Below are positions 1 through 9,033 of a stretch of 64,000 bases of DNA, one piece after another (the first letter of the stretch is position 1; the number at the start of each line of letters is the position of its first letter). Under the pieces are notes generated by a model. It was not told where the DNA came from. It saw only the letters and a program-made list of their open reading frames with translations, and did no database searches. The position numbers and the translations under genes were made by a program. The DNA is from Scandinavium manionii (GTDB lineage: Bacteria > Pseudomonadota > Gammaproteobacteria > Enterobacterales > Enterobacteriaceae): assembly GCF_024764775.1 (NCBI RefSeq), contig NZ_JALIGC010000034.1, positions 124,001 through 188,000 on the forward strand. Direction: 5' to 3'.

Positions 1-289
1 AGCATAGGGGGATTCACTGCAGGCAAGATATTACCTCGGCAAAACGTTCGGACAAGTCCCATCAGGGACTCACGATTCATGATATTAATAATCCTCAGGT
101 AATTTCCGCAAGATTCCCGGTCCTCAACGGTAAATAAACAAATAGCCGTTATCTCAGAAATGCTTAAGTCCGAAAAGCGAAGTCAGTTTATATTACCGGC
201 TAAGGCGTCAGATTAAGTTTCACTTGAACGCACTGGTTTTGCGTAATCGCGTTAAACTATTCAAATCGTAAATGAAAGGGAGTAGAGAC
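1..289 (+). promoter_or_regulatory. Upstream region of phoPQ
   Basis: No convincing coding sequence is visible in these 289 bases. In E. coli purB lies upstream of phoP, but no purB C-terminus is recognisable here. A weak PhoP-box-like pair (TGTTTA, 5 bases, CGTTGA) reads on the minus strand at 124-140. A possible -10 (TAAACT) lies near 253. The ribosome-binding region AAAGGGAG sits about 10 bases before the chosen phoP start. Autoregulation by PhoP is known in E. coli and Salmonella. The box here is too degenerate to assert. Confidence 0.4.
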
Positions 290-964
290 ATGCGCGTACT
301 CGTCGTGGAGGATAACGCCCTGTTGCGTCACCATCTCAAAGTTCAGCTGCAGGAGCTGGGGCACCAGGTTGATGCTGCGGAAGACGCAAAGGAAGCGGAT
401 TACTATCTCGGTGAACATGTGCCGGATATTGCGATTGTCGATTTAGGCCTGCCGGACGAAGACGGGCTGTCGATGATCCGCCGCTGGCGCAGCCATGAAA
501 TATCACTCCCGGTGTTAGTATTGACCGCCCGCGAAGGTTGGCAGGACAAAGTCGAAGTGCTGAGTGCCGGCGCGGACGACTACGTCACTAAACCGTTCCA
601 CATCGAAGAAGTGGCGGCGCGGATGCAGGCGCTGCTGCGCCGGAACAGCGGCCTGGCATCACAGGTGATTTCCCTTCCGCCGTTCCAGGTCGATTTGTCA
701 CGCCGTGAGCTTTCGGTGAATGAAGAGGTCATCAAGCTGACAGCCTTTGAATACACCATTATGGAAACGCTTATCCGCAATAACGGCAAAGTGGTCAGCA
801 AAGATTCGCTGATGCTGCAACTCTACCCCGACGCCGAGTTGCGCGAGAGCCACACCATCGACGTGCTGATGGGCCGTCTGCGCAAGAAAATCCAGGCACA
901 GTACCCGCAGGACGTGATCACCACCGTACGAGGTCAGGGTTACCTGTTCGAACTGCGCGGATGA
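290..964 (+). CDS. phoP: PhoP response regulator
   Basis: OmpR-family DNA-binding response regulator of 224 residues that activates Mg2+-starvation, acid and antimicrobial-peptide response genes when phosphorylated by PhoQ. The N-terminal receiver domain (about 1-120) has the phospho-acceptor Asp51 in IVDLGLPDEDG, the conserved LTARE segment and the TKPF lysine near 101. The C-terminal winged helix ends in TVRGQGYLFEL. The start at 290 is preferred over an in-frame ATG at 272 because it gives the E. coli MRVLVVEDN start with an SD directly ahead. The stop overlaps the phoQ start by 4 bases, so the two are translationally coupled. Confidence 0.97.
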   Translation: MRVLVVEDNALLRHHLKVQLQELGHQVDAAEDAKEADYYLGEHVPDIAIVDLGLPDEDGLSMIRRWRSHEISLPVLVLTAREGWQDKVEVLSAGADDYVTKPFHIEEVAARMQALLRRNSGLASQVISLPPFQVDLSRRELSVNEEVIKLTAFEYTIMETLIRNNGKVVSKDSLMLQLYPDAELRESHTIDVLMGRLRKKIQAQYPQDVITTVRGQGYLFELRG

Positions 965-2424
965 AAAAAGTGCTCAGGCATATTTTACCCCTCTCCCTGC
1001 GCGTCCGCTTTTTGCTCGCAACCGCAGGGGTGGTTCTGGTGCTATCGCTGGCGTACGGCATGGTCGCGCTGGTCGGCTATAGCGTCAGCTTCGATAAAAC
1101 CACCTTCCGTTTGCTACGCGGTGAAAGCAACCTGTTCTACACCCTGGCGCGTTATGAAAATAATAGAGTCAACGTTGAGATCCCCGAAAACCTCAACCTG
1201 CAAAGCCCGACGATGGCGTTGATTTACGACAAGCACGGCAAGCTGATGTGGATGCAGCGCGACGTCCCATGGCTGGTGGACCGGATTCGCCCGGAATGGC
1301 TGAAGACCAACGGTTTCCATGAAATCGAAGCCGACGTTGGCTCATCAAGCATGCTGCTGCGTAACGATCATGCGGTGATGCAGCAGCTCAACGAGATTCG
1401 CCAGCAGGATGACGATTCCGAAATGACCCACTCGGTCGCCGTCAATATCTATCCCGCAACGTCCCATTTACCGCAGATGACCATCGTAGTCGTCGACACC
1501 ATTCCCATTGAGCTGAAACGCTCGTATATGGTGTGGAGCTGGTTTATCTATGTGCTGGCGGCGAATTTGCTGTTGGTTATTCCGCTGTTGTGGGTCGCTG
1601 CGTGGTGGAGTTTGCGGCCGATAGAATCGCTGGCGAAAGAGGTGCGTGAACTGGAAGAGCACCACCGCGAGACGCTGAACCCGGAAACCACCCGCGAACT
1701 CACAAGCCTGGTGCAAAACCTTAACCGCCTGCTGAAAAGCGAGCGCGACCGCTACGACAAATACCGCACCACGCTGACCGACCTCACGCACAGCCTGAAA
1801 ACACCGCTGGCGGTGCTGCAAAGTACCCTGCGTTCCCTGCGCGGTAACAAACTCAGCGTGGAAGACGCCGAACCAGTGATGCTGGAACAAATCAGCCGTA
1901 TCTCGCAGCAGATTGGCTATTACCTGCATCGCGCCAGTATGCGCACGGGCAGCATGTTACTCAGCCGTGAGCTGCACGCGGTGGCGCCGCTGCTGGATAA
2001 TCTGACGTCAGCGCTAAACAAGGTGTATCAGCGTAAAGGCGTGAACATCACTCTCGATATCTCGCCGGAAATCAGCTTCGTCGGCGAGCAAAACGACTTT
2101 ATGGAAGTCTTAGGCAATGTGCTGGATAACGCCTGTAAGTACTGTCTGGAGTTCGTGGAGGTGTCGGCCCGCCAGACGGACGATTATCTGCATATTTTCG
2201 TAGAAGATGACGGGCCCGGTATTCCGCAAAGCAAACGCGATCTGGTGTTCGACCGCGGTCAACGCGCGGATACGCTGCGTCCAGGCCAGGGCGTCGGGCT
2301 TTCCGTGGCACGTGAAATTGTTGATCAGTATGAAGGCAAAATTCTGCCCGGTGACAGCCCGCTCGGTGGCGCAAAAATGGAAGTGATTTTCGGCCGCCAG
2401 CATCCGGAAAGCAAAGAGGCCTGA
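961..2424 (+). CDS. phoQ: PhoQ sensor histidine kinase
   Basis: Inner-membrane sensor kinase of 487 residues (E. coli 486) that responds to low divalent cations, acid pH and cationic peptides and controls PhoP phosphorylation. It has an N-terminal membrane helix (about 17-38), a periplasmic PhoQ sensor domain, a second membrane helix near 190-215, a HAMP linker and a dimerisation domain. The phospho-accepting His277 lies in DLTHSLKTPLA. The ATPase domain shows NVLDNACKYC (N box), DDGPGIP and GQGVGLSVA (G boxes). No truncation or odd residue is seen. Confidence 0.97.
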   Translation: MKKVLRHILPLSLRVRFLLATAGVVLVLSLAYGMVALVGYSVSFDKTTFRLLRGESNLFYTLARYENNRVNVEIPENLNLQSPTMALIYDKHGKLMWMQRDVPWLVDRIRPEWLKTNGFHEIEADVGSSSMLLRNDHAVMQQLNEIRQQDDDSEMTHSVAVNIYPATSHLPQMTIVVVDTIPIELKRSYMVWSWFIYVLAANLLLVIPLLWVAAWWSLRPIESLAKEVRELEEHHRETLNPETTRELTSLVQNLNRLLKSERDRYDKYRTTLTDLTHSLKTPLAVLQSTLRSLRGNKLSVEDAEPVMLEQISRISQQIGYYLHRASMRTGSMLLSRELHAVAPLLDNLTSALNKVYQRKGVNITLDISPEISFVGEQNDFMEVLGNVLDNACKYCLEFVEVSARQTDDYLHIFVEDDGPGIPQSKRDLVFDRGQRADTLRPGQGVGLSVAREIVDQYEGKILPGDSPLGGAKMEVIFGRQHPESKEA

Positions 2425-2539
2425 GTCTTTTTTTTACCGCCGCCTGCATCGTCGGGCAGTGGCATCCGTTATACTTCATGCAACTCGAACGAAGTAGAGT
2501 CAAACTCCCAACAGAAGCCTGCCTGTGGAATAAAATATT

Positions 2540-3661
2540 ATGGATTATCAGTTATCGCTCAACTGGCCCGACTTTATCGAACGCTACTGGCAAAAACGCC
2601 CGGTCGTGTTGAAGCGCGGCTTTACCGACTTTGTCGACCCAATTTCCCCTGACGAACTGGCGGGCCTCGCCATGGAAGACGAAGTGGACAGCCGCCTCGT
2701 CAGCCACCATGAAGGCAAATGGCAGGTCAGCCACGGCCCCTTCCAGAGCTACGATCACCTGAGTGAAAACAACTGGTCGCTGCTGGTGCAGGCGGTAAAC
2801 CACTGGCATGAACCGACCGCGGCGCTAATGCGCCCATTCCGCGCCCTGCCCGACTGGCGCATTGACGACCTGATGATTTCGTTCTCCGTGCCCGGCGGCG
2901 GCGTTGGCCCGCATCTGGATCAGTACGATGTCTTTATCATTCAGGGCACCGGTCGCCGTCGCTGGCGCGTGGGTGACAAAGTGCCGATGAAGCAGCACTG
3001 CCCGCACCTGGACCTGCTACAGGTCTCCCCGTTCGATGCGATTATCGATGAAGAAATGGAGCCGGGCGACATTCTCTATATTCCGCCAGGTTTCCCGCAC
3101 GAAGGCTATTCGCTGGAAAACTCGCTGAACTATTCGGTCGGTTTCCGTGCGCCAAGCGGCAAGGAGCTGATCAGCGGTTTCGCTGATTACGTGTTACAGC
3201 GTGAACTGGGGACGCACCGTTATACCGACCCGGATGTGCCTGCGCGTGAACATCCGGCGGATATCGTTCCGCAGGAACTCGATAAGCTGCGTGCAATGAT
3301 GCTCGAGATGATAAGCCAGCCGGAACACTTTACCCAGTGGTTTGGCGAGTTCATCAGCCAGACGCGTCACGAACTCGACGTTTCTCCGCCGGAGCCGCCG
3401 TATCAGGCCGATGAAATCTACGACGCGCTGCAACAGGGCGACAAACTGGTTCGTCTGGGTGGTCTGCGCGTGCTGCGCATTGACGGTGAAGTGTATGTGA
3501 ACGGTGAGAAAATTGATTCGCCGCACCGCCCGGCACTGGAAGCGCTGGCGAGTCATATTGAGCTGAACGCGGAACACTTTGGCGATGCGCTGGAAGATCC
3601 CTCTTTCCTGGCGATGCTGTCAGCGTTGGTTAACTGCGGTTATTGGTTCTTCGAGGACTGA
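2540..3661 (+). CDS. roxA: Ribosomal protein L16 arginine hydroxylase (YcfD)
   Basis: JmjC-type Fe(II)/2-oxoglutarate oxygenase, 373 residues like the E. coli enzyme, which hydroxylates an arginine of ribosomal protein L16. The iron-binding triad is visible: His125 and Asp127 in PHLDQYDVF and His187 in GFPHEGY. The C-terminal half is the dimerisation and winged-helix part of the family. It follows phoQ by 115 bases. A TATACT element in that gap (near 2471) may give it its own promoter. It converges with pepT across a GC-rich hairpin. Confidence 0.95.
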   Translation: MDYQLSLNWPDFIERYWQKRPVVLKRGFTDFVDPISPDELAGLAMEDEVDSRLVSHHEGKWQVSHGPFQSYDHLSENNWSLLVQAVNHWHEPTAALMRPFRALPDWRIDDLMISFSVPGGGVGPHLDQYDVFIIQGTGRRRWRVGDKVPMKQHCPHLDLLQVSPFDAIIDEEMEPGDILYIPPGFPHEGYSLENSLNYSVGFRAPSGKELISGFADYVLQRELGTHRYTDPDVPAREHPADIVPQELDKLRAMMLEMISQPEHFTQWFGEFISQTRHELDVSPPEPPYQADEIYDALQQGDKLVRLGGLRVLRIDGEVYVNGEKIDSPHRPALEALASHIELNAEHFGDALEDPSFLAMLSALVNCGYWFFED

Positions 3662-3670
3662 TAGCCATTC

Positions 3671-3695
3671 GCCCGGCGGCGCAGCGGCGCCGGGC
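3671..3695. terminator. GC-rich hairpin between roxA and pepT
   Basis: Perfect 8-bp arms GCCCGGCG/CGCCGGGC with a 9-base loop lie between the convergent genes roxA and pepT. There is no T-run on either side, so it is either a REP-like element limiting 3' decay or a weak terminator. Confidence 0.5.
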
Positions 3696-3715
3696 AATTA
3701 TCTGGTAAATCCCGA

Positions 3716-4939
3716 CTACCGTTTAGCGGTCAGCTCCGCAATCCGCACAATCACTCTTACCGCTTTTTCCATTCCTTCCAGCGTCGCGAACTCGTGCTTG
3801 CCGTGGTAGTTATAGCCGCCGGTAAAGATGTTAGGACACGGTAATCCCATAAACGAAAGCTGCGAGCCATCGGTGCCGCCGCGAATCGGTTTCATCAGCG
3901 GTTCGATATCGCAATCACGCATCGCCTGCTGCGCGACCTCGATAATGTGCGGATGCTCCATCACCTTTTCACGCATGTTGTAATAACTGTCTTCGATGAT
4001 GAGCTCGATGTAGCAATCCGGGTGCAACCCTTTGCCGACCTTTTTCGCTATTTCCATCATTTTGCGCTTCCGCGCTTCGAACTGTTTACGGTCGAAATCG
4101 CGAATGATGTAGTGCATCTGCGCGCTGTCGACGGTGCCTTTGATACTGGTCAGGTGGAAGAAACCTTCATAGCCTTCCGTCTGCTCAGGGCTTTCGTCGG
4201 CGGGCACTTCAGCATGAATGCGCGAAGCCAGCGACAGTGCATTGACCATCACGCCTTTGGCACTGCCCGGATGGACGTTGTTGCCCACGATTTTGATGGT
4301 CACCGACGCGGCGTTGAAGTTCTCGTACTCCAGTTCACCCACGCCACCGCCGTCAACGGTATACGCCCATTGCGCCCCGAACGCCTCAACGTCAAAATGT
4401 TTGGCGCCCTTGCCCACTTCTTCATCCGGCGTGAAGGCTACGCGGATTTCGCCGTGCGGCACGTTATTGGCCTTCATCAACGCCAGCGCGGTCATGATTT
4501 CCGCTACGCCGGCTTTGTCATCTGCGCCGAGCAGTGTTTTGCCGTCGGTGGTGATTAACGTCTGGCCGAGCAGTTGATGCAGCACCGGGAACATCACCGG
4601 GGACAGCACTTCATCGCCGATACCGAGTGCGATATCGCCACCGCGATAGTTTTCGACAATCTGCGCATTGACGTTTTTACCGCTAAAATCGGGTGAGGTA
4701 TCGACGTGAGAAATAAAACCAATGACCGGAATATCACCCTCAACGTTAGCAGGCAGCGTGGCCATCACCGTGCCCTTCTCACTCAGCGTGACGTCAACCA
4801 GCCCCAGTTCTTCGAGCTGCGTTTTGAGCAGGCGTAACAATTTCCACTGCCCTTCGGTACTCGGCACCTGTCGCACACCAGGCTTCGACTGCGTATCCAG
4901 CGAAACGTACTGCAAAAACCGCTCAAGTAATTTATCCAT
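3716..4939 (-). CDS. pepT: Peptidase T (tripeptidase)
   Basis: Zinc aminotripeptidase of the M20 family, cytosolic, releasing the N-terminal residue of tripeptides. The protein has 407 residues (E. coli 408). Metal and catalytic motifs are present in order: FISHVDTSPDF, GADDKAGVAE, TPDEEVGKG, YTVDGGG and a C-terminal HGKHEFA histidine. The MDKLLERFLQYV start at 4939 matches the family. An upstream in-frame start at 4981 would add 14 residues and is not favoured. Divergent from potA across 255 bases. Confidence 0.96.
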   Translation of the reverse strand: MDKLLERFLQYVSLDTQSKPGVRQVPSTEGQWKLLRLLKTQLEELGLVDVTLSEKGTVMATLPANVEGDIPVIGFISHVDTSPDFSGKNVNAQIVENYRGGDIALGIGDEVLSPVMFPVLHQLLGQTLITTDGKTLLGADDKAGVAEIMTALALMKANNVPHGEIRVAFTPDEEVGKGAKHFDVEAFGAQWAYTVDGGGVGELEYENFNAASVTIKIVGNNVHPGSAKGVMVNALSLASRIHAEVPADESPEQTEGYEGFFHLTSIKGTVDSAQMHYIIRDFDRKQFEARKRKMMEIAKKVGKGLHPDCYIELIIEDSYYNMREKVMEHPHIIEVAQQAMRDCDIEPLMKPIRGGTDGSQLSFMGLPCPNIFTGGYNYHGKHEFATLEGMEKAVRVIVRIAELTAKR

Positions 4940-5033
4940 GTCGTCGCCCTCATTTTTCGTGTCAACATTATCAGTAAGCACCGATCCCTAAATATTGCGT
5001 CAGGTCACTTTTGGCCCGGCAATTGAGATTTTT

Positions 5034-5194
5034 TTTCAATCACCTGTGCGAATTGTATAAAGGTAGTCAACAAGGAGGCAGAATGATTGGCGATTTCAGG
5101 GGATTGCCGTAGAATGCCAGCCCTTAATTATGTGTCAGACCTTTAAAGGTGGTTAACCACACACCCCGTAGCGGGAATCATTCGCTGCGTTTAC
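5034..5194 (+). promoter_or_regulatory. potABCD promoter and leader
   Basis: A TATAAA -10 candidate at 5056-5061 has a poor TTTTCA/TTTCAA -35 16-17 bases upstream, predicting a transcript start near 5068. The leader then holds a strong AAGGAGG (5072-5078), a 9-codon ORF (5083-5112), a perfect 12-bp palindrome GTGGTTAACCAC (5149-5160) and a small CCCG/CGGG hairpin just before potA. potA itself has no good SD within 12 bases of its ATG. All of this is read from sequence; no function is known to me. Confidence 0.45.
5083..5112 (+). other. Candidate leader peptide ORF upstream of potA
   Basis: A nine-codon ORF reading MIGDFRGLP with a TAG stop is preceded by AAGGAGG four bases before its ATG, the strongest SD in the region. 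It lies about 80 bases ahead of potA, inside the predicted leader. It has no recognisable homologue and could be chance. The SD strength and the weak potA SD make a translational role plausible. Confidence 0.4.
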
Positions 5195-6331
5195 ATGGGA
5201 CAGAGTAAAAAATTGAATACACAATCGCGTTCGCTTTCACCGCTGGTGCATCTGGCGGGGATTCGCAAAGGCTTTGATGGTAAAACAGTCATTTCAGATC
5301 TCAATCTCACCATCAATAATGGTGAATTCCTTACGCTGCTAGGCCCCTCCGGCTGTGGTAAAACCACGGTTTTACGCCTGATTGCCGGGCTCGAAAATGT
5401 CGACCACGGCCGCATTCATCTTGAAGATACCGACATCACCGATGTCCCGGCGGAAAACCGCCACGTTAATACCGTCTTTCAAAGCTACGCACTGTTCCCA
5501 CATATGACCGTGTTCGAGAACGTGGCCTTCGGTCTGCGAATGCAAAAAACGCCTGCCGACGAGATAACGCCCCGCGTCACCGATGCCCTGCGCATGGTGC
5601 AGCTCGAAGAGTTTGCTCAGCGTAAACCGCATCAGCTGTCCGGTGGACAGCAGCAGCGTGTGGCTATCGCCCGCGCAGTGGTCAATAAACCACGTCTATT
5701 ATTACTGGACGAATCCCTTTCTGCGCTCGATTACAAACTGCGTAAGCAGATGCAGAACGAACTGAAGGCTCTGCAGCGCAAGCTCGGCATCACCTTTGTG
5801 TTCGTCACCCACGATCAGGAAGAAGCCCTGACCATGTCTGACCGTATCGTGGTGATGCGTGATGGCAAAATCGAGCAAGACGGCACGCCGCGTGAAATTT
5901 ATGAAGAGCCTAAGAACCTGTTCGTCGCCGGATTCATTGGTGAAATCAATATGTTCAACGCCACGGTGATTGCACGTCAGGATGAACAACGCGTGCGCGC
6001 CAACGTTGAAGGCCGCGAGTGTAATATCTACGTCAACTTCGCTGTAGAAAAAGGCCAGAAGCTTAATGTGCTGCTGCGTCCGGAAGATTTGCGCGTCGAT
6101 GAAATTAATCACGATAACGACATCGAAGGCTTGATTGGCTACGTACGCGAGCGCAACTACAAGGGCATGACCCTCGAATCCGTGGTTGAGCTGGAAAACG
6201 GGAAAATGGTCATGGTCAGCGAATTCTTCAATGAAGATGACCCGGACTTCGACCATTCTCTGGATCAAAAAATGGCCATCAATTGGGTCGAAAGCTGGGA
6301 GGTGGTGCTGGCTGATGAAGAACACCAGTAA
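5195..6331 (+). CDS. potA: Spermidine/putrescine ABC transporter ATPase
   Basis: ATP-hydrolysing subunit of the PotABCD polyamine importer, 378 residues exactly as in E. coli. It shows Walker A GPSGCGKTT, Q-loop VFQSYALFPHMT, signature LSGGQQQR, Walker B LLLLDESLSALD and H-loop VTHDQEEAL. A C-terminal TOBE-type regulatory domain follows from about residue 245. It acts at the cytoplasmic face with PotB and PotC. The 3' end overlaps the potB start by 17 bases. Confidence 0.97.
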   Translation: MGQSKKLNTQSRSLSPLVHLAGIRKGFDGKTVISDLNLTINNGEFLTLLGPSGCGKTTVLRLIAGLENVDHGRIHLEDTDITDVPAENRHVNTVFQSYALFPHMTVFENVAFGLRMQKTPADEITPRVTDALRMVQLEEFAQRKPHQLSGGQQQRVAIARAVVNKPRLLLLDESLSALDYKLRKQMQNELKALQRKLGITFVFVTHDQEEALTMSDRIVVMRDGKIEQDGTPREIYEEPKNLFVAGFIGEINMFNATVIARQDEQRVRANVEGRECNIYVNFAVEKGQKLNVLLRPEDLRVDEINHDNDIEGLIGYVRERNYKGMTLESVVELENGKMVMVSEFFNEDDPDFDHSLDQKMAINWVESWEVVLADEEHQ

Positions 6332-7172
6332 ATTCCAGAAGGTGGTTATCGCCACCATCGTCGGTTGGCTGGTGGTATTTGTCTTTCTGCCCAACCTGAT
6401 GATCATCGGTACCAGCTTCCTGACCCGCGACGATGCCAGTTTCGTCAAAATGGTCTTTTCGCTGGATAACTACGCGCGTCTACTCGACCCACTCTATTTT
6501 GATGTTTTACTGCACTCGCTGAATATGGCGCTGCTGGCCACGCTGGCGTGTCTGATCCTCGGCTATCCGTTCGCCTGGTTCCTGGCGCGCCTGCCGGAAA
6601 AAGTCCGCCCTCTGCTGCTGTTTCTACTGATTGTGCCGTTCTGGACCAACTCACTGATTCGCATCTACGGCCTGAAAATTTTCCTCAGTACCAAAGGCTA
6701 TCTGAATGCGTTCCTGCTGTGGACCGGGGTGATTGATACGCCGATTCGCATCATGTACACGCCCAGCGCGGTGATCATCGGCCTGGTCTACATTTTGCTG
6801 CCGTTTATGGTCATGCCGCTCTATTCCAGCATTGAGAAACTCGACAAACCGCTGCTGGAAGCGGCCCGCGATTTAGGTGCCAATAAGTTCCAGACCTTTA
6901 TTCGCATCATCATGCCGTTGACCATGCCGGGCATTATTGCCGGCTGTCTGTTGGTGATGCTGCCCGCAATGGGGCTGTTTTACGTCTCCGACCTGATGGG
7001 CGGCGCGAAGAACCTGCTTATCGGCAACGTCATTAAAAGCCAATTCCTGAATATTCGCGACTGGCCTTTCGGCGCGGCCACCAGCATTACGCTGACGCTG
7101 GTGATGGGCCTGATGCTGGTGGTTTACTGGCGCGCTGCGCGGTTGCTGAATAAAACGGTGGAACTCGAATGA
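6315..7172 (+). CDS. potB: Spermidine/putrescine permease PotB
   Basis: Inner-membrane permease of the polyamine ABC importer, 285 residues with about six hydrophobic helices. The EAA loop that docks on PotA is seen as LLEAARDLGANKFQTF. The start at 6315 gives the family N-terminus MKNTSKFQK; longer readings begin inside potA and are rejected. It overlaps potA upstream and potC by 4 bases downstream, typical of a coupled operon. Confidence 0.96.
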   Translation: MKNTSKFQKVVIATIVGWLVVFVFLPNLMIIGTSFLTRDDASFVKMVFSLDNYARLLDPLYFDVLLHSLNMALLATLACLILGYPFAWFLARLPEKVRPLLLFLLIVPFWTNSLIRIYGLKIFLSTKGYLNAFLLWTGVIDTPIRIMYTPSAVIIGLVYILLPFMVMPLYSSIEKLDKPLLEAARDLGANKFQTFIRIIMPLTMPGIIAGCLLVMLPAMGLFYVSDLMGGAKNLLIGNVIKSQFLNIRDWPFGAATSITLTLVMGLMLVVYWRAARLLNKTVELE

Positions 7173-7960
7173 TCGGTCGTCTGCTTCGCGGCGGCTTTAT
7201 GACCGCCATTTACGCTTACCTCTATATTCCGATCATTATTTTGATCGTGAATTCCTTTAACAGCTCGCGGTTTGGCATTAACTGGCGGGGTTTTACCACC
7301 CAGTGGTACAGCCTGCTGATGAACAACGACAGTCTGTTGCAGGCGGCACAGCACTCGCTGACGATGGCGGTATTTTCCGCGACGTTTGCCACGCTGATTG
7401 GCTCACTCACCGCGGTGGCACTGTTTCGCTATCGTTTTCGCGGTAAACCGTTCGTCAGCGGCATGTTGTTTGTGGTGATGATGTCGCCGGATATCGTGAT
7501 GGCGATCTCGCTGCTGGTGCTGTTTATGCTGATTGGCATTCAGCTCGGCTTCTGGTCGCTGTTGTTCTCGCACATCACTTTCTGCCTGCCGTTTGTGGTG
7601 GTCACCGTTTACTCTCGCCTGAAAGGCTTTGACGTGCGAATGCTGGAGGCCGCGAAAGATCTGGGCGCCAGCGAAATGACTATCCTGCGTAAAATCATCC
7701 TGCCGCTGGCGATGCCTGCGGTCGCTGCCGGATGGCTGCTTAGCTTTACCCTGTCGATGGATGACGTGGTGGTTTCCTCGTTCGTCACCGGTCCGGGCTA
7801 TGAAATTTTGCCGCTCAAGATTTACTCGATGGTTAAAGTCGGCGTTTCACCAGAAGTGAATGCGCTGGCGACCATTCTGTTAATACTTTCTCTGGTTATG
7901 GTGGTTGCCAGCCAGATCGTTGCTCGTGATAAAACGAAATCTCAGAGGACATCGAAATGA
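7169..7960 (+). CDS. potC: Spermidine/putrescine permease PotC
   Basis: Second inner-membrane permease of the PotABCD importer, 263 residues (E. coli 264). It has about six membrane helices and the EAA motif MLEAAKDLGASEMTIL near residues 155-170. It forms the translocation path with PotB and receives substrate from PotD. Its start overlaps potB and its stop overlaps potD, each by an ATGA-type 4-base junction. Confidence 0.96.
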   Translation: MIGRLLRGGFMTAIYAYLYIPIIILIVNSFNSSRFGINWRGFTTQWYSLLMNNDSLLQAAQHSLTMAVFSATFATLIGSLTAVALFRYRFRGKPFVSGMLFVVMMSPDIVMAISLLVLFMLIGIQLGFWSLLFSHITFCLPFVVVTVYSRLKGFDVRMLEAAKDLGASEMTILRKIILPLAMPAVAAGWLLSFTLSMDDVVVSSFVTGPGYEILPLKIYSMVKVGVSPEVNALATILLILSLVMVVASQIVARDKTKSQRTSK

Positions 7961-8991
7961 AAAAAATGCTTGCCGCCGCCGCGCTGGTGCTCGGAATGGG
8001 TGCGGCGCACGCCGATGACAGCAAAACGCTCTATTTCTATAACTGGACCGAATACGTACCGCCGGGCCTGCTGGAGCAATTCACCAAAGAAACCGGGATC
8101 AAGGTTATCTATTCGACCTATGAATCGAATGAAACCATGTACGCCAAGCTGAAAACCTATAAAGACGGCGCGTACGATCTGGTGGTGCCTTCTACCTACT
8201 TTGTCGACAAAATGCGCAAAGAAGGCATGATCCAGAAGATCGACAAAAGCAAGCTGACAAACTTCAGCAATCTTGACCCGGAAATGCTGAACAAGCCATT
8301 TGATCCGAACAACGACTATTCGATTCCGTACATCTGGGGTGCCACGGCGATTGGCGTGAACAGCGACGCGATTGACCCGAAAACTGTCACCCGCTGGGCC
8401 GACCTGTGGAAACCGGAATATAAAGGCAGCCTGCTGCTGACCGACGACGCGCGCGAAGTGTTCCAGATTGCGCTGCGTAAACTGGGCTATTCCGGCAACA
8501 CCACCGACCCGAAAGAGATTGAGGCGGCGTACAAAGAGCTGCAAAAATTGATGCCTAACGTCGCGGCGTTTAACTCCGATAACCCGGCGAACCCGTATAT
8601 GGAAGGCGAAGTGAATCTGGGCATGGTGTGGAACGGTTCTGCGTACGTGGCTCGTCAGGCCGGAACGCCGCTGGACGTGGTATGGCCGAAAGAAGGCGGT
8701 ATTTTCTGGATGGACAGCCTGGCCATTCCTGCAAATGCCAAAAACGTCGACGGCGCGCTGAAGTTGATTAACTTCCTGCTACGCCCGGATGTCGCCAAAC
8801 AGGTTGCAGAAACCATCGGCTACCCGACGCCAAACCTGGCGGCGCGTAAACTGCTGGATCCAAACGTCGCCAACGACAAATCACTGTATCCGGATGCGGA
8901 AACCATTAAGAAAGGTGAGTGGCAGAACGACGTCGGTGACGCCAGCCGTATCTACGAAGATTATTACCAGAAGCTGAAAGCAGGCCGGTAA
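7957..8991 (+). CDS. potD: Spermidine/putrescine-binding periplasmic protein
   Basis: Periplasmic substrate-binding protein of the PotABCD system, 344 residues (E. coli 348). A signal peptide MKKMLAAAALVLGMGAAHA precedes the mature DDSKTLYFYNWTEYVPPG. The bacterial solute-binding fold and the conserved acidic/aromatic polyamine-binding region (VWNGSAYVARQAG) are intact. It is the last gene of the operon and is followed at once by a strong terminator. Confidence 0.97.
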   Translation: MKKMLAAAALVLGMGAAHADDSKTLYFYNWTEYVPPGLLEQFTKETGIKVIYSTYESNETMYAKLKTYKDGAYDLVVPSTYFVDKMRKEGMIQKIDKSKLTNFSNLDPEMLNKPFDPNNDYSIPYIWGATAIGVNSDAIDPKTVTRWADLWKPEYKGSLLLTDDAREVFQIALRKLGYSGNTTDPKEIEAAYKELQKLMPNVAAFNSDNPANPYMEGEVNLGMVWNGSAYVARQAGTPLDVVWPKEGGIFWMDSLAIPANAKNVDGALKLINFLLRPDVAKQVAETIGYPTPNLAARKLLDPNVANDKSLYPDAETIKKGEWQNDVGDASRIYEDYYQKLKAGR

Positions 8992-8997
8992 TATGCG

Positions 8998-9026
8998 AAA
9001 AGGCGGAGCAATGCTCCGCCTTTTTT
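8998..9026. terminator. Terminator of potABCD
   Basis: The hairpin AGGCGGAGCA/ATGCTCCGCC is followed by six Ts on the plus strand, with AAAA on the left side. It ends potABCD and may also serve cobB, which arrives on the opposite strand. Confidence 0.9.
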
Positions 9027-9033
9027 CCATAAC

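Noticed and set aside
124..140. PhoP-box-like hexamer pair upstream of phoP on the minus strand
   Set aside because: Second hexamer matches only 4 of 6 positions and orientation is opposite to the gene; too weak to list as a site.
1468..1929. 153-codon minus-strand open frame within phoQ
   Set aside because: Opposite the kinase domain; no SD, no motifs.
5023..5039. Possible FNR site (TTGA ... TCAA) between pepT and potA
   Set aside because: The half-sites are separated by nine bases, not the six of the FNR consensus, across a T-run.
6186..6314. Extended N-terminus for PotB
   Set aside because: The extra 43 codons lie inside potA; the family N-terminus begins at the ATG at 6315.
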